Under the pieces are notes generated by a model. That model was not told the DNA's origin and searched no databases. It saw only the letters and a program-made list of their open reading frames with translations. A stretch of 64,000 nucleotides of DNA from an uncultured Verrucomicrobiae bacterium (GTDB lineage Bacteria > Verrucomicrobiota > Verrucomicrobiia > Limisphaerales > UBA1100): the NCBI GenBank assembly GCA_937775205.1, contig CALKBX010000024.1, positions 1-64,000 of the forward strand, in the 5' to 3' direction. The position numbers and the translations under genes were made by a program. Below, in pieces: positions 17,822 to 26,959 of this stretch (position 1 is the stretch's first letter; the number at the start of each line of letters is the position of its first letter).

Positions 17822-18634
17822 ATGAAAATCACCTTCATAGCTTTATTGGCTTCATGTTTCTGTCTGCCCGTGGTTGGAGCAGATATAAAGCCCGGCACCC
17901 AGACAGCACAGGAACTGAAAGTTAAGATCGGCACCAAAGAGGCGTCGGTTCACTACTGGCTCTTTTTGCCCAAATCATACGACAAGAAGAGGTCGTTGCC
18001 TCTTATGTTATTTCTGCACGGAGCAGGAGAACGCGGTGATAATCTGAATCAGGTCAAGAAATGGGGGCCACCCAAACGAGTCAGCGAGAAGGTAGACTTT
18101 CCGTTTGTTGTCATTTCTCCTCAATGCTCGAAAAATAAACGATGGGATGTAGCCCAATTGCATTCATTGGTCACACATGTTGCCACTACGCATAAAATTG
18201 ATCGTTCGCGGATGTACTGCACCGGGCTAAGCATGGGAGGTTACGGCACATGGGCGATGATTGCGAAGTACCCCAAACTATTTGCCGCTGCAGTCCCGAT
18301 CTGCGGTGGCGGCGATCCTGCCACGGCCAAAAAGATAATTAGCATACCCATCTGGGCTTTCCATGGAGGGGCGGATCGAGTTGTGCCGCCAACACGCAGT
18401 CAGGCGATGATCGACGCGATCCATAAAGCGAATGGTCAGAATGCCAAGCTGACAATCTACCCAGGAGTAAACCATAATTCGTGGACCAGAACTTACTCGA
18501 ATGAAAAGGTTTACGAATGGATGCTATCTCACGCGCAGGTGAAACCAGCCAATCCAACCAAGGGTAAACAGGCGCCACGACCAATCCGAGACCTTCTCAA
18601 GCGGCCGAAAGACAATCCTAAAGTTGATTTTTGA
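17822..18634 (+). CDS. Secreted alpha/beta hydrolase (esterase-like), leader type 2
   Basis: The signal peptide MKITFIALLASCFCLPVVGA is a diverged version of the leader shared by the genes at 32459 and 33499. The mature enzyme has LFLHGAGERGDN, the nucleophile motif GLSMGGYGTWA, HGGADRVVPPTRS and a catalytic His in PGVNHNSW. It parallels the esterase at 5513-6298 along the whole mature domain. It is expected to act outside the cytoplasm on an ester substrate that cannot be named. The C-terminal tail is Lys/Pro-rich. Confidence 0.87.
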   Translation: MKITFIALLASCFCLPVVGADIKPGTQTAQELKVKIGTKEASVHYWLFLPKSYDKKRSLPLMLFLHGAGERGDNLNQVKKWGPPKRVSEKVDFPFVVISPQCSKNKRWDVAQLHSLVTHVATTHKIDRSRMYCTGLSMGGYGTWAMIAKYPKLFAAAVPICGGGDPATAKKIISIPIWAFHGGADRVVPPTRSQAMIDAIHKANGQNAKLTIYPGVNHNSWTRTYSNEKVYEWMLSHAQVKPANPTKGKQAPRPIRDLLKRPKDNPKVDF

Positions 18635-18755
18635 GCTGAAGAGCACCTTGCCCCGTGGGCGGCGCTGCTCTCAATGATATTCAAGTAATGGGATGGGTGG
18701 CGGCATTCTTTGGTAGTCTTTGACGTGGAGTGCTATCTGTCGTAGGGTGCGGGGC

Positions 18756-19040
18756 ATGGACCCGCAAGAACTGCACGTAATTCAAGCCCTTGAGAAGGCA
18801 AACGCCACCGAGCATCTCACCGATCGCGAGAAACATCTTATCGGACTGGCTGTTACCATCACGCGCGGTTGCACCTACTGTACCGGCGGGCGCACCAAAA
18901 AGGCACTCAGCTCCGGCGTTTCGCAGGAAACACTCAGTGGCCTTACAGACCTTGTCGCGGCTGTCAACGCCGGCGTGGCTGTGCGCACCGTACTGCAGGG
19001 GCTGGAAGGCCTAAGCTGCGATGGGCCAGAGTGCGCTTAG
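18756..19040 (+). CDS. AhpD/carboxymuconolactone decarboxylase-like protein
   Basis: The small helical protein has the redox motif RGCTYCTGGR, the C-x-x-C typical of AhpD-like alkylhydroperoxidase domains. The usual downstream helices ALSSGVSQETL and AAVNAGVAVR are present. The start at ATG 18756 (MDPQELHV) is preferred to a TTG at 18720. The last residues CDGPECA add two more Cys. It probably takes part in thiol peroxide defence, although the CMD family also includes decarboxylases. Confidence 0.8.
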   Translation: MDPQELHVIQALEKANATEHLTDREKHLIGLAVTITRGCTYCTGGRTKKALSSGVSQETLSGLTDLVAAVNAGVAVRTVLQGLEGLSCDGPECA

Positions 19041-19134
19041 GGAGCTGCTCTCTCTACGGAGAGTCGATTGGACATTGGCGTTTGAAAGGATGTGACGGGA
19101 GACTTAAGACGGCTTAGAACACTTTTATATAAAT

Positions 19135-20022
19135 ATGATTCCTTCCTTTACCCAGTGCATCTGCTTCATCCTGCTATGTTGCTTTGCAGTAACACCCAAT
19201 GCAAACGCAGCAGGCAAGGTGATTAAAGACATCGAATTTGCCGTGGTTCAGGGTCAGAGCCTGAAGCTTGACCTGTATCTCCCCGACAAACCAAAAGGAT
19301 CAGGACTGGTTGTCTGGATACACGGTGGCGGTTGGCACAAGGGCAGCAAGGATAAATGTTTTATTACATGGTTGCCCCAGCACGGCTACACCGTAGCCAG
19401 TATTTCCTACCGCTTAAGCAGTGTAGCGAAGTTTCCTGCCCAACTACATGATTGCAAAGGAGCAGTGCGATGGCTGCGCGCAAACGCCGGAAAATATGGT
19501 TACAACTCCAAAAGAGTCTTTGTAGCCGGAGCCAGTGCGGGCGGGCATCTGACAGCTTTGATGGCCACGACGTCAGGCCACAAACTGTTGGAAGGAAAAA
19601 GTGGCGGAAATCTGGATCAGTCTTCTACTGTTCAGGGAGCGGTTGATTATTATGGGCCGACCGATTTCATTTTAAGAAGCCAAACCCAGCCCTCTCGGGC
19701 CAATGAAAAAGGTTCGGTAGTTTATGAATTGCTCGGCGGCGGAGCGCACGAGAAAGTTGCAGCAGCAAAACTGGCTTCCGCCTGTTATCATGTGAGCAAG
19801 GATGACCCGCCTCTACTAGTATTTCATGGAACGAAAGACCGGACGGTTCTTCTGGATCAGTCACAAGCAATCGCCACGGCTTACAAGAAGGCCGGTCTGC
19901 CGATAAAGCTCCACATCATTGAAGGGGCAAGCCATGGAGGCAATAGTTTCTACAGCGGCAAAAACGCAAAGCGCCTCTTGGAGTTCCTGAAGAGCAGAAT
20001 CGATGACAACGACAAGAAGTGA
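19135..20022 (+). CDS. Secreted alpha/beta hydrolase (BD-FAE/lipase-like)
   Basis: A signal peptide of about 25 residues precedes the hormone-sensitive-lipase-type core: VVWIHGGGWHKGSK oxyanion motif, nucleophile GASAGGHLTALM, Asp in FHGTKDRTV and His in GASHGG. This arrangement is common in carbohydrate esterases such as acetyl-xylan or feruloyl esterases. It precedes the sulfatase at 20110 in the same direction, so it may remove acyl groups from the same type of polysaccharide; that link is inference. Confidence 0.87.
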   Translation: MIPSFTQCICFILLCCFAVTPNANAAGKVIKDIEFAVVQGQSLKLDLYLPDKPKGSGLVVWIHGGGWHKGSKDKCFITWLPQHGYTVASISYRLSSVAKFPAQLHDCKGAVRWLRANAGKYGYNSKRVFVAGASAGGHLTALMATTSGHKLLEGKSGGNLDQSSTVQGAVDYYGPTDFILRSQTQPSRANEKGSVVYELLGGGAHEKVAAAKLASACYHVSKDDPPLLVFHGTKDRTVLLDQSQAIATAYKKAGLPIKLHIIEGASHGGNSFYSGKNAKRLLEFLKSRIDDNDKK

Positions 20023-20109
20023 CTCTTCCTGAGTATAGTCCTTGAGCAGACGTAGCGGGAGGCGTAGAATCTAGGAATTCCTTCCGCCACATCAGCTTAC
20101 TAATAAATA

Positions 20110-21435
20110 ATGAACCGCATTTTATTCTCCATCCTCATTTGCGCGTTTGCCTTGGTTCCTGCTTCTTTTGCCGAGGAGCGACTCAACGTTATCTTGATCA
20201 TGGCCGATGATTCGGCTGCGGATAATTACGGGTGCTATGGCAGTAAGTTTTTCTCCACGCCACGCCTAGATGCCTTGGCACGCACCGGGGCAAAGTTTAA
20301 TCACTGTTACTCAGAACCCGTGTGCACATCCAGTCGGGTAAAGATTATGACCGGGCGCGATGGTATCCGGAACTATGTCCAGTTCGGCACGCTTGACAGG
20401 GATGAAGTCACTTTTGGCAGTATGATGAAGGATGCCGGCTACGCCACGGTCATCGCCGGAAAGTGGCAGCTCCACGGCGGCGAACGCGGCACACTGGCTC
20501 CCGCCTGCGGGTTCGATACCTACTGTCTCTGGAATTATCCAGGCACCGAGCGTTCACGCTACTGGAACCCCAGCCTCATGCGGGATGGAAAGCTCCTGAA
20601 AACCACTGAGAAGGATTATGGACCGGATATTCTCACCGATTACCTGATCGAGTTTATTGGCAAAAACAAATCCAAACCTTTCTTTGCCTATTACCCCATG
20701 CTGCTGGTGCATTCGCCCTTCCCAAAAACACCCGACAGCAAACCCGATCCCGTCAACGGGGCTAAGGCCAAGAGCCTTGCTAATTTCCGCGATATGACCC
20801 TCTACGCCGACAAGTGTGTCGGCCGGATTATTGATGCCTTGGAGGAAAATGGCCTGCGTGAGAAGACTGTGATTATTTACACCACCGATAACGGCACTCA
20901 TCGTGCTCTGACCTATCCCTATGGCTCTGAGGAGCGTATAGGGGAGAAGGCTTACGCCACCGATGGTGGAACCCATGTGCCTTTGATCATCAACTGCCCA
21001 GGCACAGTCCCTGCCGGCATAGTCAGCAATGATCTGGTGGATTTCTCTGATATGTTGCCAACCATTGCCGACATCACCGGAGCCGAATTGCCCAAGGTGA
21101 AGCTTGATGGCCGCAGCTTCTGGTCGCAGTGTCAGGGCAAAAAAGGCAACCCGCGTAAGTTTATTTTCCAGTACTATTACCCGAAATATAAACCAGCGGC
21201 TGACAAGCATGGGCAGGGAGTCAATAAGCAGGAAATAATCTGGGCCCAAAATCAAAGACACAAACTCTACCGGGACGGCTCGCTGTATACTGTGCTGGAT
21301 CGCTACGAAAAGACTCTTCTCAATCCCGGGGAAAATGTCCAAGTTGACCGAGACCGAAAACTCCTGCAAGAAGCATTGGATTCAATGCCCGACAAAGCGG
21401 CAAAATTGAGCCCTGACATAAAGAAGGGCTATTAA
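20110..21435 (+). CDS. Secreted sulfatase with CTSSR active-site motif
   Basis: The signal peptide is about 21 residues long. The core has LIMADDSAADNYGCYG (metal Asp pair at 33-34). The modification site is C-T-S-S-R at residues 72-76, then VKIMTGR. KWQLHGG and YTTDNGTHR supply other conserved residues. The site deviates from the usual C-x-P/A-x-R by Ser at the third position, so its maturation to formylglycine needs checking. The rest of the 441-aa protein looks intact. The substrate is likely a sulfated glycan. It is followed by a DUF1501 gene. Confidence 0.88.
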   Translation: MNRILFSILICAFALVPASFAEERLNVILIMADDSAADNYGCYGSKFFSTPRLDALARTGAKFNHCYSEPVCTSSRVKIMTGRDGIRNYVQFGTLDRDEVTFGSMMKDAGYATVIAGKWQLHGGERGTLAPACGFDTYCLWNYPGTERSRYWNPSLMRDGKLLKTTEKDYGPDILTDYLIEFIGKNKSKPFFAYYPMLLVHSPFPKTPDSKPDPVNGAKAKSLANFRDMTLYADKCVGRIIDALEENGLREKTVIIYTTDNGTHRALTYPYGSEERIGEKAYATDGGTHVPLIINCPGTVPAGIVSNDLVDFSDMLPTIADITGAELPKVKLDGRSFWSQCQGKKGNPRKFIFQYYYPKYKPAADKHGQGVNKQEIIWAQNQRHKLYRDGSLYTVLDRYEKTLLNPGENVQVDRDRKLLQEALDSMPDKAAKLSPDIKKGY

Positions 21436-21629
21436 CGATTTCGCTTCAATTTTCAAACGTACCGCAAGGGGAGAATGCGGCGCAAGATGGGCTAAGTAGA
21501 AAGATCACGAGTGATAAATCTGTTACACGTTGAGTCAATGTTGATATCCACAATCCAGGCAATCGTGATGGAGTGCAATTTTCCTTACAAAAACTCCAAC
21601 ATCTGTTATCGTCTCTTAGGAGGTAGGAA

Positions 21630-22994
21630 ATGCAGCGGCGAGATTTTTTGAAACTGAGCTTAGGTGGTTTGGCATTACCGGATTTACTGGCATTGCGTGC
21701 TCGTGCCGGTGATGGCCCGGGCGGATTCGGTAAAGCCAAGAGCTGCATTGTACTCTTCTGCTGGGGTGGCATTAGTCATCTGGACACATTCGACATCAAG
21801 CCCAATGCGCCCTCGAACATACGCGGCACGTTCAAGGAAATTTCCACCGCCGTGCCCGGCATTCGCATTGGCGAACATTTGCCCGGCTTCGCGCGGACCA
21901 TGAAGCACTGGGCCATCGTCCGCAGTGCGCATCACAATGCGCCTAGTCATCGCTCGGGCGCGTACTGGAATCTCACCGGCCATAAGCCCGACAATCTTTC
22001 CGGTAATTGGCCGGCCACGCGCAAGGATTGGCCGTGCCTTGGCTCGATGATTTGGCAGGCAAAAAAAGACAAGAACAGACCACTCAACGCCTTGCCCGGC
22101 GCGGTGGCGCTGCCGTACACACTCTACGACGGCGGCGTGGCCAATGGGCAAAATGCCGGCTTCCTCGGCATGGGGATGGATCCCGCCGTGTTTCGCCCAT
22201 CGGGCAAAAGCTTGAAAATTTACCAAGGCAAATCGCCATCCTCCGGTCGCATTGATCTCGGCTTGCCCGAGGGTGTGAGCCGTCAGCGATTGGGGCAGCG
22301 CCGCGGCTTGATTCACGGCTTCGGCCAAACGAAAGGCGCGGCCATCAAAATGGAAGCCGCGGCGGTGGCGCGGTCCCGCGAGATGGCGCTGGATATGCTG
22401 CTCAACCCCACCGTGCACGCGGCGTTTGATTTGGAAAAAGAACCGCGTGCGCTTCGCGAAAAATACGGGATGCACATTTGCGGCCAAAGCGTGCTCACCG
22501 CCCGCCGCCTCACTGAAGCCGGCGTGCCCGTGGCCACTGTCTATTGCGCCGCCGGCGATTTGAACGGCTCGGCCGGTTCCCATTTCGACACGCACGCGGA
22601 TAATTTCAACAAATTAAAAAACAACATGCTACCGCCCTTCGACCAAGCCGCCTCGGCGTTGGTGGAAGATTTGCAGCAACGCGGACGCCTCGACGAGACG
22701 CTCATCGTGATGCTGACTGACTTTGGCCGCACGCCGCAAATCAACAAAGGCGCCGGCCGCGATCATTTCCCCGGCGTGTACTCAGCCGTCTTTGCCGGCG
22801 GCGGCATTCGCGGCGGTCAGGTTTATGGCAAGTCCAACTCCATCGGCTTTGAGCCCGCCGAGCAAGCGTGCGGCCCGCCCGATTTGCATGCCACGATTTT
22901 TCACGCGCTCGGCATTGATCCCGATCATATGATCTACGATGCCGCCGACCGCCCCCTGCCGCTTTGTGACGGCAATCCGCTGCCGCTTTTTTAG
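21630..22994 (+). CDS. DUF1501 family protein with Tat-type signal
   Basis: The start is supported by a strong Shine-Dalgarno sequence, TAGGAGGTAGG, just upstream of ATG 21630; most neighbours lack one. The N-terminus MQRRDFLKLSLGG is a Tat-type twin-Arg signal. The mature part has the DUF1501 hallmarks: FCWGGISHLDTFDIKP, RSAHHNAPSHRSGAYW and late LTDFGRTPQINKGAGRDHFPG. DUF1501 proteins have a sulfatase/alkaline-phosphatase-like fold and are very numerous in Planctomycetota and Verrucomicrobiota; their activity is unknown. It is probably exported in folded form. Confidence 0.93.
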   Translation: MQRRDFLKLSLGGLALPDLLALRARAGDGPGGFGKAKSCIVLFCWGGISHLDTFDIKPNAPSNIRGTFKEISTAVPGIRIGEHLPGFARTMKHWAIVRSAHHNAPSHRSGAYWNLTGHKPDNLSGNWPATRKDWPCLGSMIWQAKKDKNRPLNALPGAVALPYTLYDGGVANGQNAGFLGMGMDPAVFRPSGKSLKIYQGKSPSSGRIDLGLPEGVSRQRLGQRRGLIHGFGQTKGAAIKMEAAAVARSREMALDMLLNPTVHAAFDLEKEPRALREKYGMHICGQSVLTARRLTEAGVPVATVYCAAGDLNGSAGSHFDTHADNFNKLKNNMLPPFDQAASALVEDLQQRGRLDETLIVMLTDFGRTPQINKGAGRDHFPGVYSAVFAGGGIRGGQVYGKSNSIGFEPAEQACGPPDLHATIFHALGIDPDHMIYDAADRPLPLCDGNPLPLF

Positions 22995-23042
22995 TTCACA
23001 ACCCGCGCTTTCCAAATCACCGCGCTGTGGCAAGCTTGCGTG

Positions 23043-23447
23043 ATGAAAACAATCTCCGCCTTTGCCGTTCTCTTCAGCCTGTCCATCGGAGCCTTTGCCC
23101 AATCTACCCCCGGCGCTCTCCCCAGCGTTCACCCGATTCTGAAAGCACCCAAGCCGCCCATCAAATTGATTCATAAACCCAAAGCTATGACGGCGCATCG
23201 CTTGGAGTTTCAAGTGGCTGATCAGATGTTTTTTGTGAACTCCATCGGCGAGAATTTCCTTCTTAACGTGTTGCACACTTCCCCTGACGGCGAACGCGCC
23301 TTCACGATCCAAGGCGAGTTTCTTCCCGGCGCGGGTGCCGAAGGCAACTACACCTGCCAAGGCAGCACTACGATTGAAAAAGGTCAGTCCCAACAACTCG
23401 CCACGCTCGGCCATCACGTGCTATCGCTGGCGGTGAAGGATGTGTAG
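23043..23447 (+). CDS. Small secreted protein, unknown function
   Basis: The start is taken at ATG 23043, directly after an alternative GTG. A signal peptide (MKTISAFAVLFSLSIGAFA) is followed by about 115 residues with no recognisable motif, including a Pro-rich segment and a C-terminal part rich in Thr, Gly and Gln. It is convergent with the GHL10 hydrolase gene, with only about 12 bp between stops. Confidence 0.65.
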   Translation: MKTISAFAVLFSLSIGAFAQSTPGALPSVHPILKAPKPPIKLIHKPKAMTAHRLEFQVADQMFFVNSIGENFLLNVLHTSPDGERAFTIQGEFLPGAGAEGNYTCQGSTTIEKGQSQQLATLGHHVLSLAVKDV

Positions 23448-23459
23448 GAGAAAAAATAA

Positions 23460-24935
23460 TCAACGCTGCTTCAGCACCGTGGGCGGGCTGGCGTTTCCGC
23501 CACGGTCAATGGCGGTGAGGGCAATGTACTCAGGAAGGCCGGTGCCGGCGCGGACGACTCCGGCCAGTTGGCTGGCGGGTAGCACTTGCGAATGCCATTG
23601 GCCTTTCACGCGGATTTGAAACAGCCAACGGCGGATGGGTTCATCCGGTGCGGCGCGCCAAGTGAGAATGATTTGGCGGCGGGCGGCGTCCCACTTCGAG
23701 CCGACCGACGGCGCTTTGGGCGGGCGATTGTCCAGCCACGGCGAGGCAGGGGGCAGGGCGGGTTGACTATAAATTCCGCGCTGCAACATCGCGCCGAGGT
23801 CGCCGTCGTTTTTGGCCAGTGCGCTGATGTTCCAATGGATGTTTCCGGTGACGCCGGGATGGCGGCGGGTGAGGTTGATTTGTGAAATAAATTCTTTTGC
23901 CTTCCAGGTTTTTACTTTGGCGGTGTTGATGCCCGGCCACAGATGGCGGTGTTTGGGGTTTTGTTCGTGCCACCACTGCATCAGCACGGGGAAGGCTTGC
24001 TCGGTATCGGCGATTTGCCAGTAGAGCTGCGGCGCGCAGTAATCGAGCCAACCTTCGCGCAGCCACAACCGCGCATCGGCGTAGAGTTCGTCGTAAGCAT
24101 CGAGGCCTTTAATTTGTTTGGGATGTCCGGGCCGCCAAATGCCGAATGGGCTGACGCCGAATTTCACCCACGGTTTCACACGATGAACCTCGGTGTTGAT
24201 TTGGCGGATGAAATTATTGATGTGCATTCGCCGCCAATCGTTGCGGGCCATATTGCCTCGATATTTTTTCCAACTCGCATCATCCGGAAACGCCGTGCGT
24301 TTTGCATCTGGGTACGGATAAAAATAATCGTCAATGTGAATGCCGTCCACATCGTAGCGCCGCACCACATCAAGAATCACCCGCAGCGAATGCGCCCGCG
24401 CGCCAGCCTCGGCGGGGTCCAGCCATTGGAAGCCGTTGTAGGCTTTAACCAATGCCGGCTGCGTGCGGCTGATGTGGTTTGTGGCCACTGCGCTCTTGGC
24501 GCCCTTGTACCGCGCGCGGTACGGATTGAACCACGCGTGCAGTTCCATCCCCTGCCGATGCGCTTCGCTAATGGCAAACGCCAGCGGATCCCACGCGGGC
24601 TTCGGCGCTCGGCCCATTTTGCCGGTCAGATATTCCGACCACGGTTCGATCTGCGAAACATAAAGCGCATCGCACGCCGGCCGCACTTGAAAGATTACGC
24701 AATTGAGCCGAAGCGCCGCCGCGCGCCCGATGAGCGTGCGCAATTCTTTTTGCTGTTGGGAGGTGGTGAGGTTCGGATGCGAGGGCCAATCGATGTTGTT
24801 AACCGTGGCAATCCATGCGCCGCGAAATTCGCGCTGAAGCGGCGCGACCTTTACGCCCGCGACGGGGCGGAACAAGATGCTCGCCGCCGACAAAGTCAGT
24901 GCGGTCAATAGAAAGATGCCTCCAAAGCGTAACAC
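23460..24935 (-). CDS. Secreted GHL10/DUF187-type glycoside hydrolase
   Basis: The signal peptide is about 20 residues long. The core has REFRGAWIATVNNIDWPS, NCVIFQVRPACDALY, GMELHAWFNPYRA and YDVDGIHIDDYFYPYP, the TIM-barrel pattern of glycosyl hydrolase-like family 10 (PF02638). GVSPFGIWRPG and WLDYCAPQLYWQI follow. A C-terminal fibronectin-like beta domain (SKWDAARRQIILTW...) ends the 491-aa protein. Relatives act on bacterial cell-wall or exopolysaccharide glycans; the substrate here is unknown. Confidence 0.92.
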   Translation of the reverse strand: MLRFGGIFLLTALTLSAASILFRPVAGVKVAPLQREFRGAWIATVNNIDWPSHPNLTTSQQQKELRTLIGRAAALRLNCVIFQVRPACDALYVSQIEPWSEYLTGKMGRAPKPAWDPLAFAISEAHRQGMELHAWFNPYRARYKGAKSAVATNHISRTQPALVKAYNGFQWLDPAEAGARAHSLRVILDVVRRYDVDGIHIDDYFYPYPDAKRTAFPDDASWKKYRGNMARNDWRRMHINNFIRQINTEVHRVKPWVKFGVSPFGIWRPGHPKQIKGLDAYDELYADARLWLREGWLDYCAPQLYWQIADTEQAFPVLMQWWHEQNPKHRHLWPGINTAKVKTWKAKEFISQINLTRRHPGVTGNIHWNISALAKNDGDLGAMLQRGIYSQPALPPASPWLDNRPPKAPSVGSKWDAARRQIILTWRAAPDEPIRRWLFQIRVKGQWHSQVLPASQLAGVVRAGTGLPEYIALTAIDRGGNASPPTVLKQR

Positions 24936-25001
24936 GCGGCGATGATAGGGAGGGAAGGATCAATTATCAATGACCATTCAAACTCTGTCTATTTTTGAAA
25001 A

Positions 25002-25885
25002 TTGAAAATTGAATCTTGGTCATTTTTCCCCCACTCTCCGCCCCCCTTGGACTGGTGGACGAACAAAACTTATTTCTGCTGTGCCGTCACGTTGTACGGC
25101 ATCGCGATGGTGTATTCCGTGTTCCTGTGGCGAAAGGGCTTTCGGCGTGATGACTGGGTGGTGTACGGGATGCTCGCGGCGGGGCTCGTGCTGCACACCG
25201 TGGCGATGGTGAAGCGCGGCTTCTCGCTCGACCGCTGCCCCATCACCAATCTCTACGAGGCCACGGCCTTTATCATGTGGACGATTGTGGCGGGCTATCT
25301 CGTGGCTGGCGTGTGGCAACGCTTTCGGTTCATTGGCGCGTTTGCTTCGCCGCTGTTGTTTGTGCTCGGCGTGTTCGCGTTGTTTCCGGATATGGATCCC
25401 GACCTGTGCCGGTGGGCGAGCATGAGTTTTCCGGCGCGCTGAGTAGTCTGCACAAGGCGCTGCTGCTTTTAGCCTTTGGCGGCTTTGGCCTCAGCGCGGT
25501 GGGCGCGGCAATGTATCTCACGCAAGAACACGATTTGAAACTGCATCGCTTCCGCGCCATCCTTTCCAAGCTGCCGCCGTTGCAACGCCTCGAGGCGGCG
25601 ATGGCCAAGTTGCTTTGGGTGGCCTTCGGATTGCTCACGGCGGGGCTCATCGCGAGCAGCGCGTATTTGCATCAAGCCAAACAAGTTTGGTTCACCACCG
25701 ACCCCGAAATGATTTGGACACTGGGCGTTTGGATTTTTTATCTCGTGCTGCTCATCCTGCAAACGCGCCACGCGCAAGGCGGCAAACGCTTCGCGTGGGG
25801 CACGCTCGGGAGTTTCCTGTTTGTGATGCTCACCTTTTGGGGCGTGTACCTGTTGTCGCCGCTCCATCAAACCCCCGCACTCGTG
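25002..25885 (+). pseudogene. hemX: HemX/CcsA-like membrane protein, frameshifted, reading into hemA
   Basis: The N-terminal part (from a TTG at 25002, the only start after an in-frame stop) has membrane helices and the cytochrome c assembly-type motif CPITNLYEATAF. This frame stops at 25442. The homologous continuation (SGALSSLHKALLLLAFGGFGL, then MYLTQEHDLK and four more helices) lies in another frame from about 25430. A single-base shift near the TTTTCC at 25427-25433 would join them. The second frame has no stop before hemA, so the corrected reading would be a HemX-HemA fusion. It may be a true lesion, ribosomal slippage or a sequencing error. Relatives influence glutamyl-tRNA reductase levels or cytochrome c assembly. 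Confidence 0.7.
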
Positions 25886-26959
25886 ATGCCGATCGTTTGC
25901 CTTGGAATAAATCATCGGACCGCGCCGGTAAACGTGCGCGAGCAATTCGCGTTGGCGGAGGGGAAACTGCCCGAGCTGTTGGCAACGGTGCGCGTGGGAA
26001 CCAGTGCGGAGGAGGCAGTGATTCTTTCCACGTGCAATCGCGTGGAAATTTACGCGGCCACTGATGGCCTGCCGGGAAATTTGCTTAACGAATTGCGCGC
26101 GTTTCTCGTGGGCGAGCGCGAGGTCGATGATGATGTGTTTTATGAACTCACCGACGCGGAGGCTGTGGAGCATCTCTTCAAAGTCGCCAGTGGATTGGAC
26201 TCAATGGTGCTGGGCGAAACGGAAATCCTCGGTCAACTCAAGACGGCCTATCAACTCGCACTCGAACAAAAGGCCACCGGCAGTCGCCTGAATAAGTCAT
26301 TCCAAAAGGCCTTCAACGCCGCCAAGCAAATCCGCACGGAAACGAACATCCAACGCGGCAGTGTCTCCGTGGCCAACGTGGCAGTGGAGTTGGCGGGGAA
26401 AATTTTTGACCGGCTCGATGACCGCACCGTGATGGTCATCGGCGCGGGGGACACGAGCGAAAAGACCGCGCGCGCGTTGCTGAGTCGCGGCGCGCAGAGC
26501 GTGATCGTTTCCAATCGCTCGCTCGAACGCGCCGAGGCGTTGGCGACTGAGCTGGGCGGCAAGGCGGTGAGTTTTGAAAATTGGGAGAGCGAATTCGCCG
26601 CCATTGACATTATCATCAGCAGCACCAGCGCGCCGCATTATGTTTTGGATCGCAAAAGACTCGAGCCGCTGCAGCGCCTTCGCCAGCATCGCCCGCTGTT
26701 GTTGGTAGACATCGCCGTACCGCGCGACATCGAGCCGGAAGTGAATTTTTTGGAGGATGTTTATCTGTACAACATCGACGACCTCCAATCTATCGCCGCC
26801 GACTACCTTCGCCTGCGCGAAGAGGAAATCACCAAGTGCAATGCGATCGTGAAGGCCAAAGCTAAAGAATTATTGGATGCCTTCCAAGTGCTGCCGGCAT
26901 CTTGCCGGGAGAATCCAACAATTCCATCTGCCGATAATATGCCGACAGCACAAAACTAA
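25886..26959 (+). CDS. hemA: Glutamyl-tRNA reductase
   Basis: It reduces glutamyl-tRNA to glutamate-1-semialdehyde with NADPH, the first step of C5 tetrapyrrole synthesis. The start MPIVCLGINHRTAP gives the conserved GINHRTAP; the catalytic Cys lies in LSTCNRVEIYA. LDSMVLGETEILGQ and the NADPH-binding VMVIGAGDTSEKTARAL follow. At 357 aa it is short: only a stub of the C-terminal dimerisation domain remains after the spinal helix. The start is in frame with the upstream hemX-like frame without a stop. The hemC ATG overlaps its TAA by one base. Confidence 0.92.
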   Translation: MPIVCLGINHRTAPVNVREQFALAEGKLPELLATVRVGTSAEEAVILSTCNRVEIYAATDGLPGNLLNELRAFLVGEREVDDDVFYELTDAEAVEHLFKVASGLDSMVLGETEILGQLKTAYQLALEQKATGSRLNKSFQKAFNAAKQIRTETNIQRGSVSVANVAVELAGKIFDRLDDRTVMVIGAGDTSEKTARALLSRGAQSVIVSNRSLERAEALATELGGKAVSFENWESEFAAIDIIISSTSAPHYVLDRKRLEPLQRLRQHRPLLLVDIAVPRDIEPEVNFLEDVYLYNIDDLQSIAADYLRLREEEITKCNAIVKAKAKELLDAFQVLPASCRENPTIPSADNMPTAQN

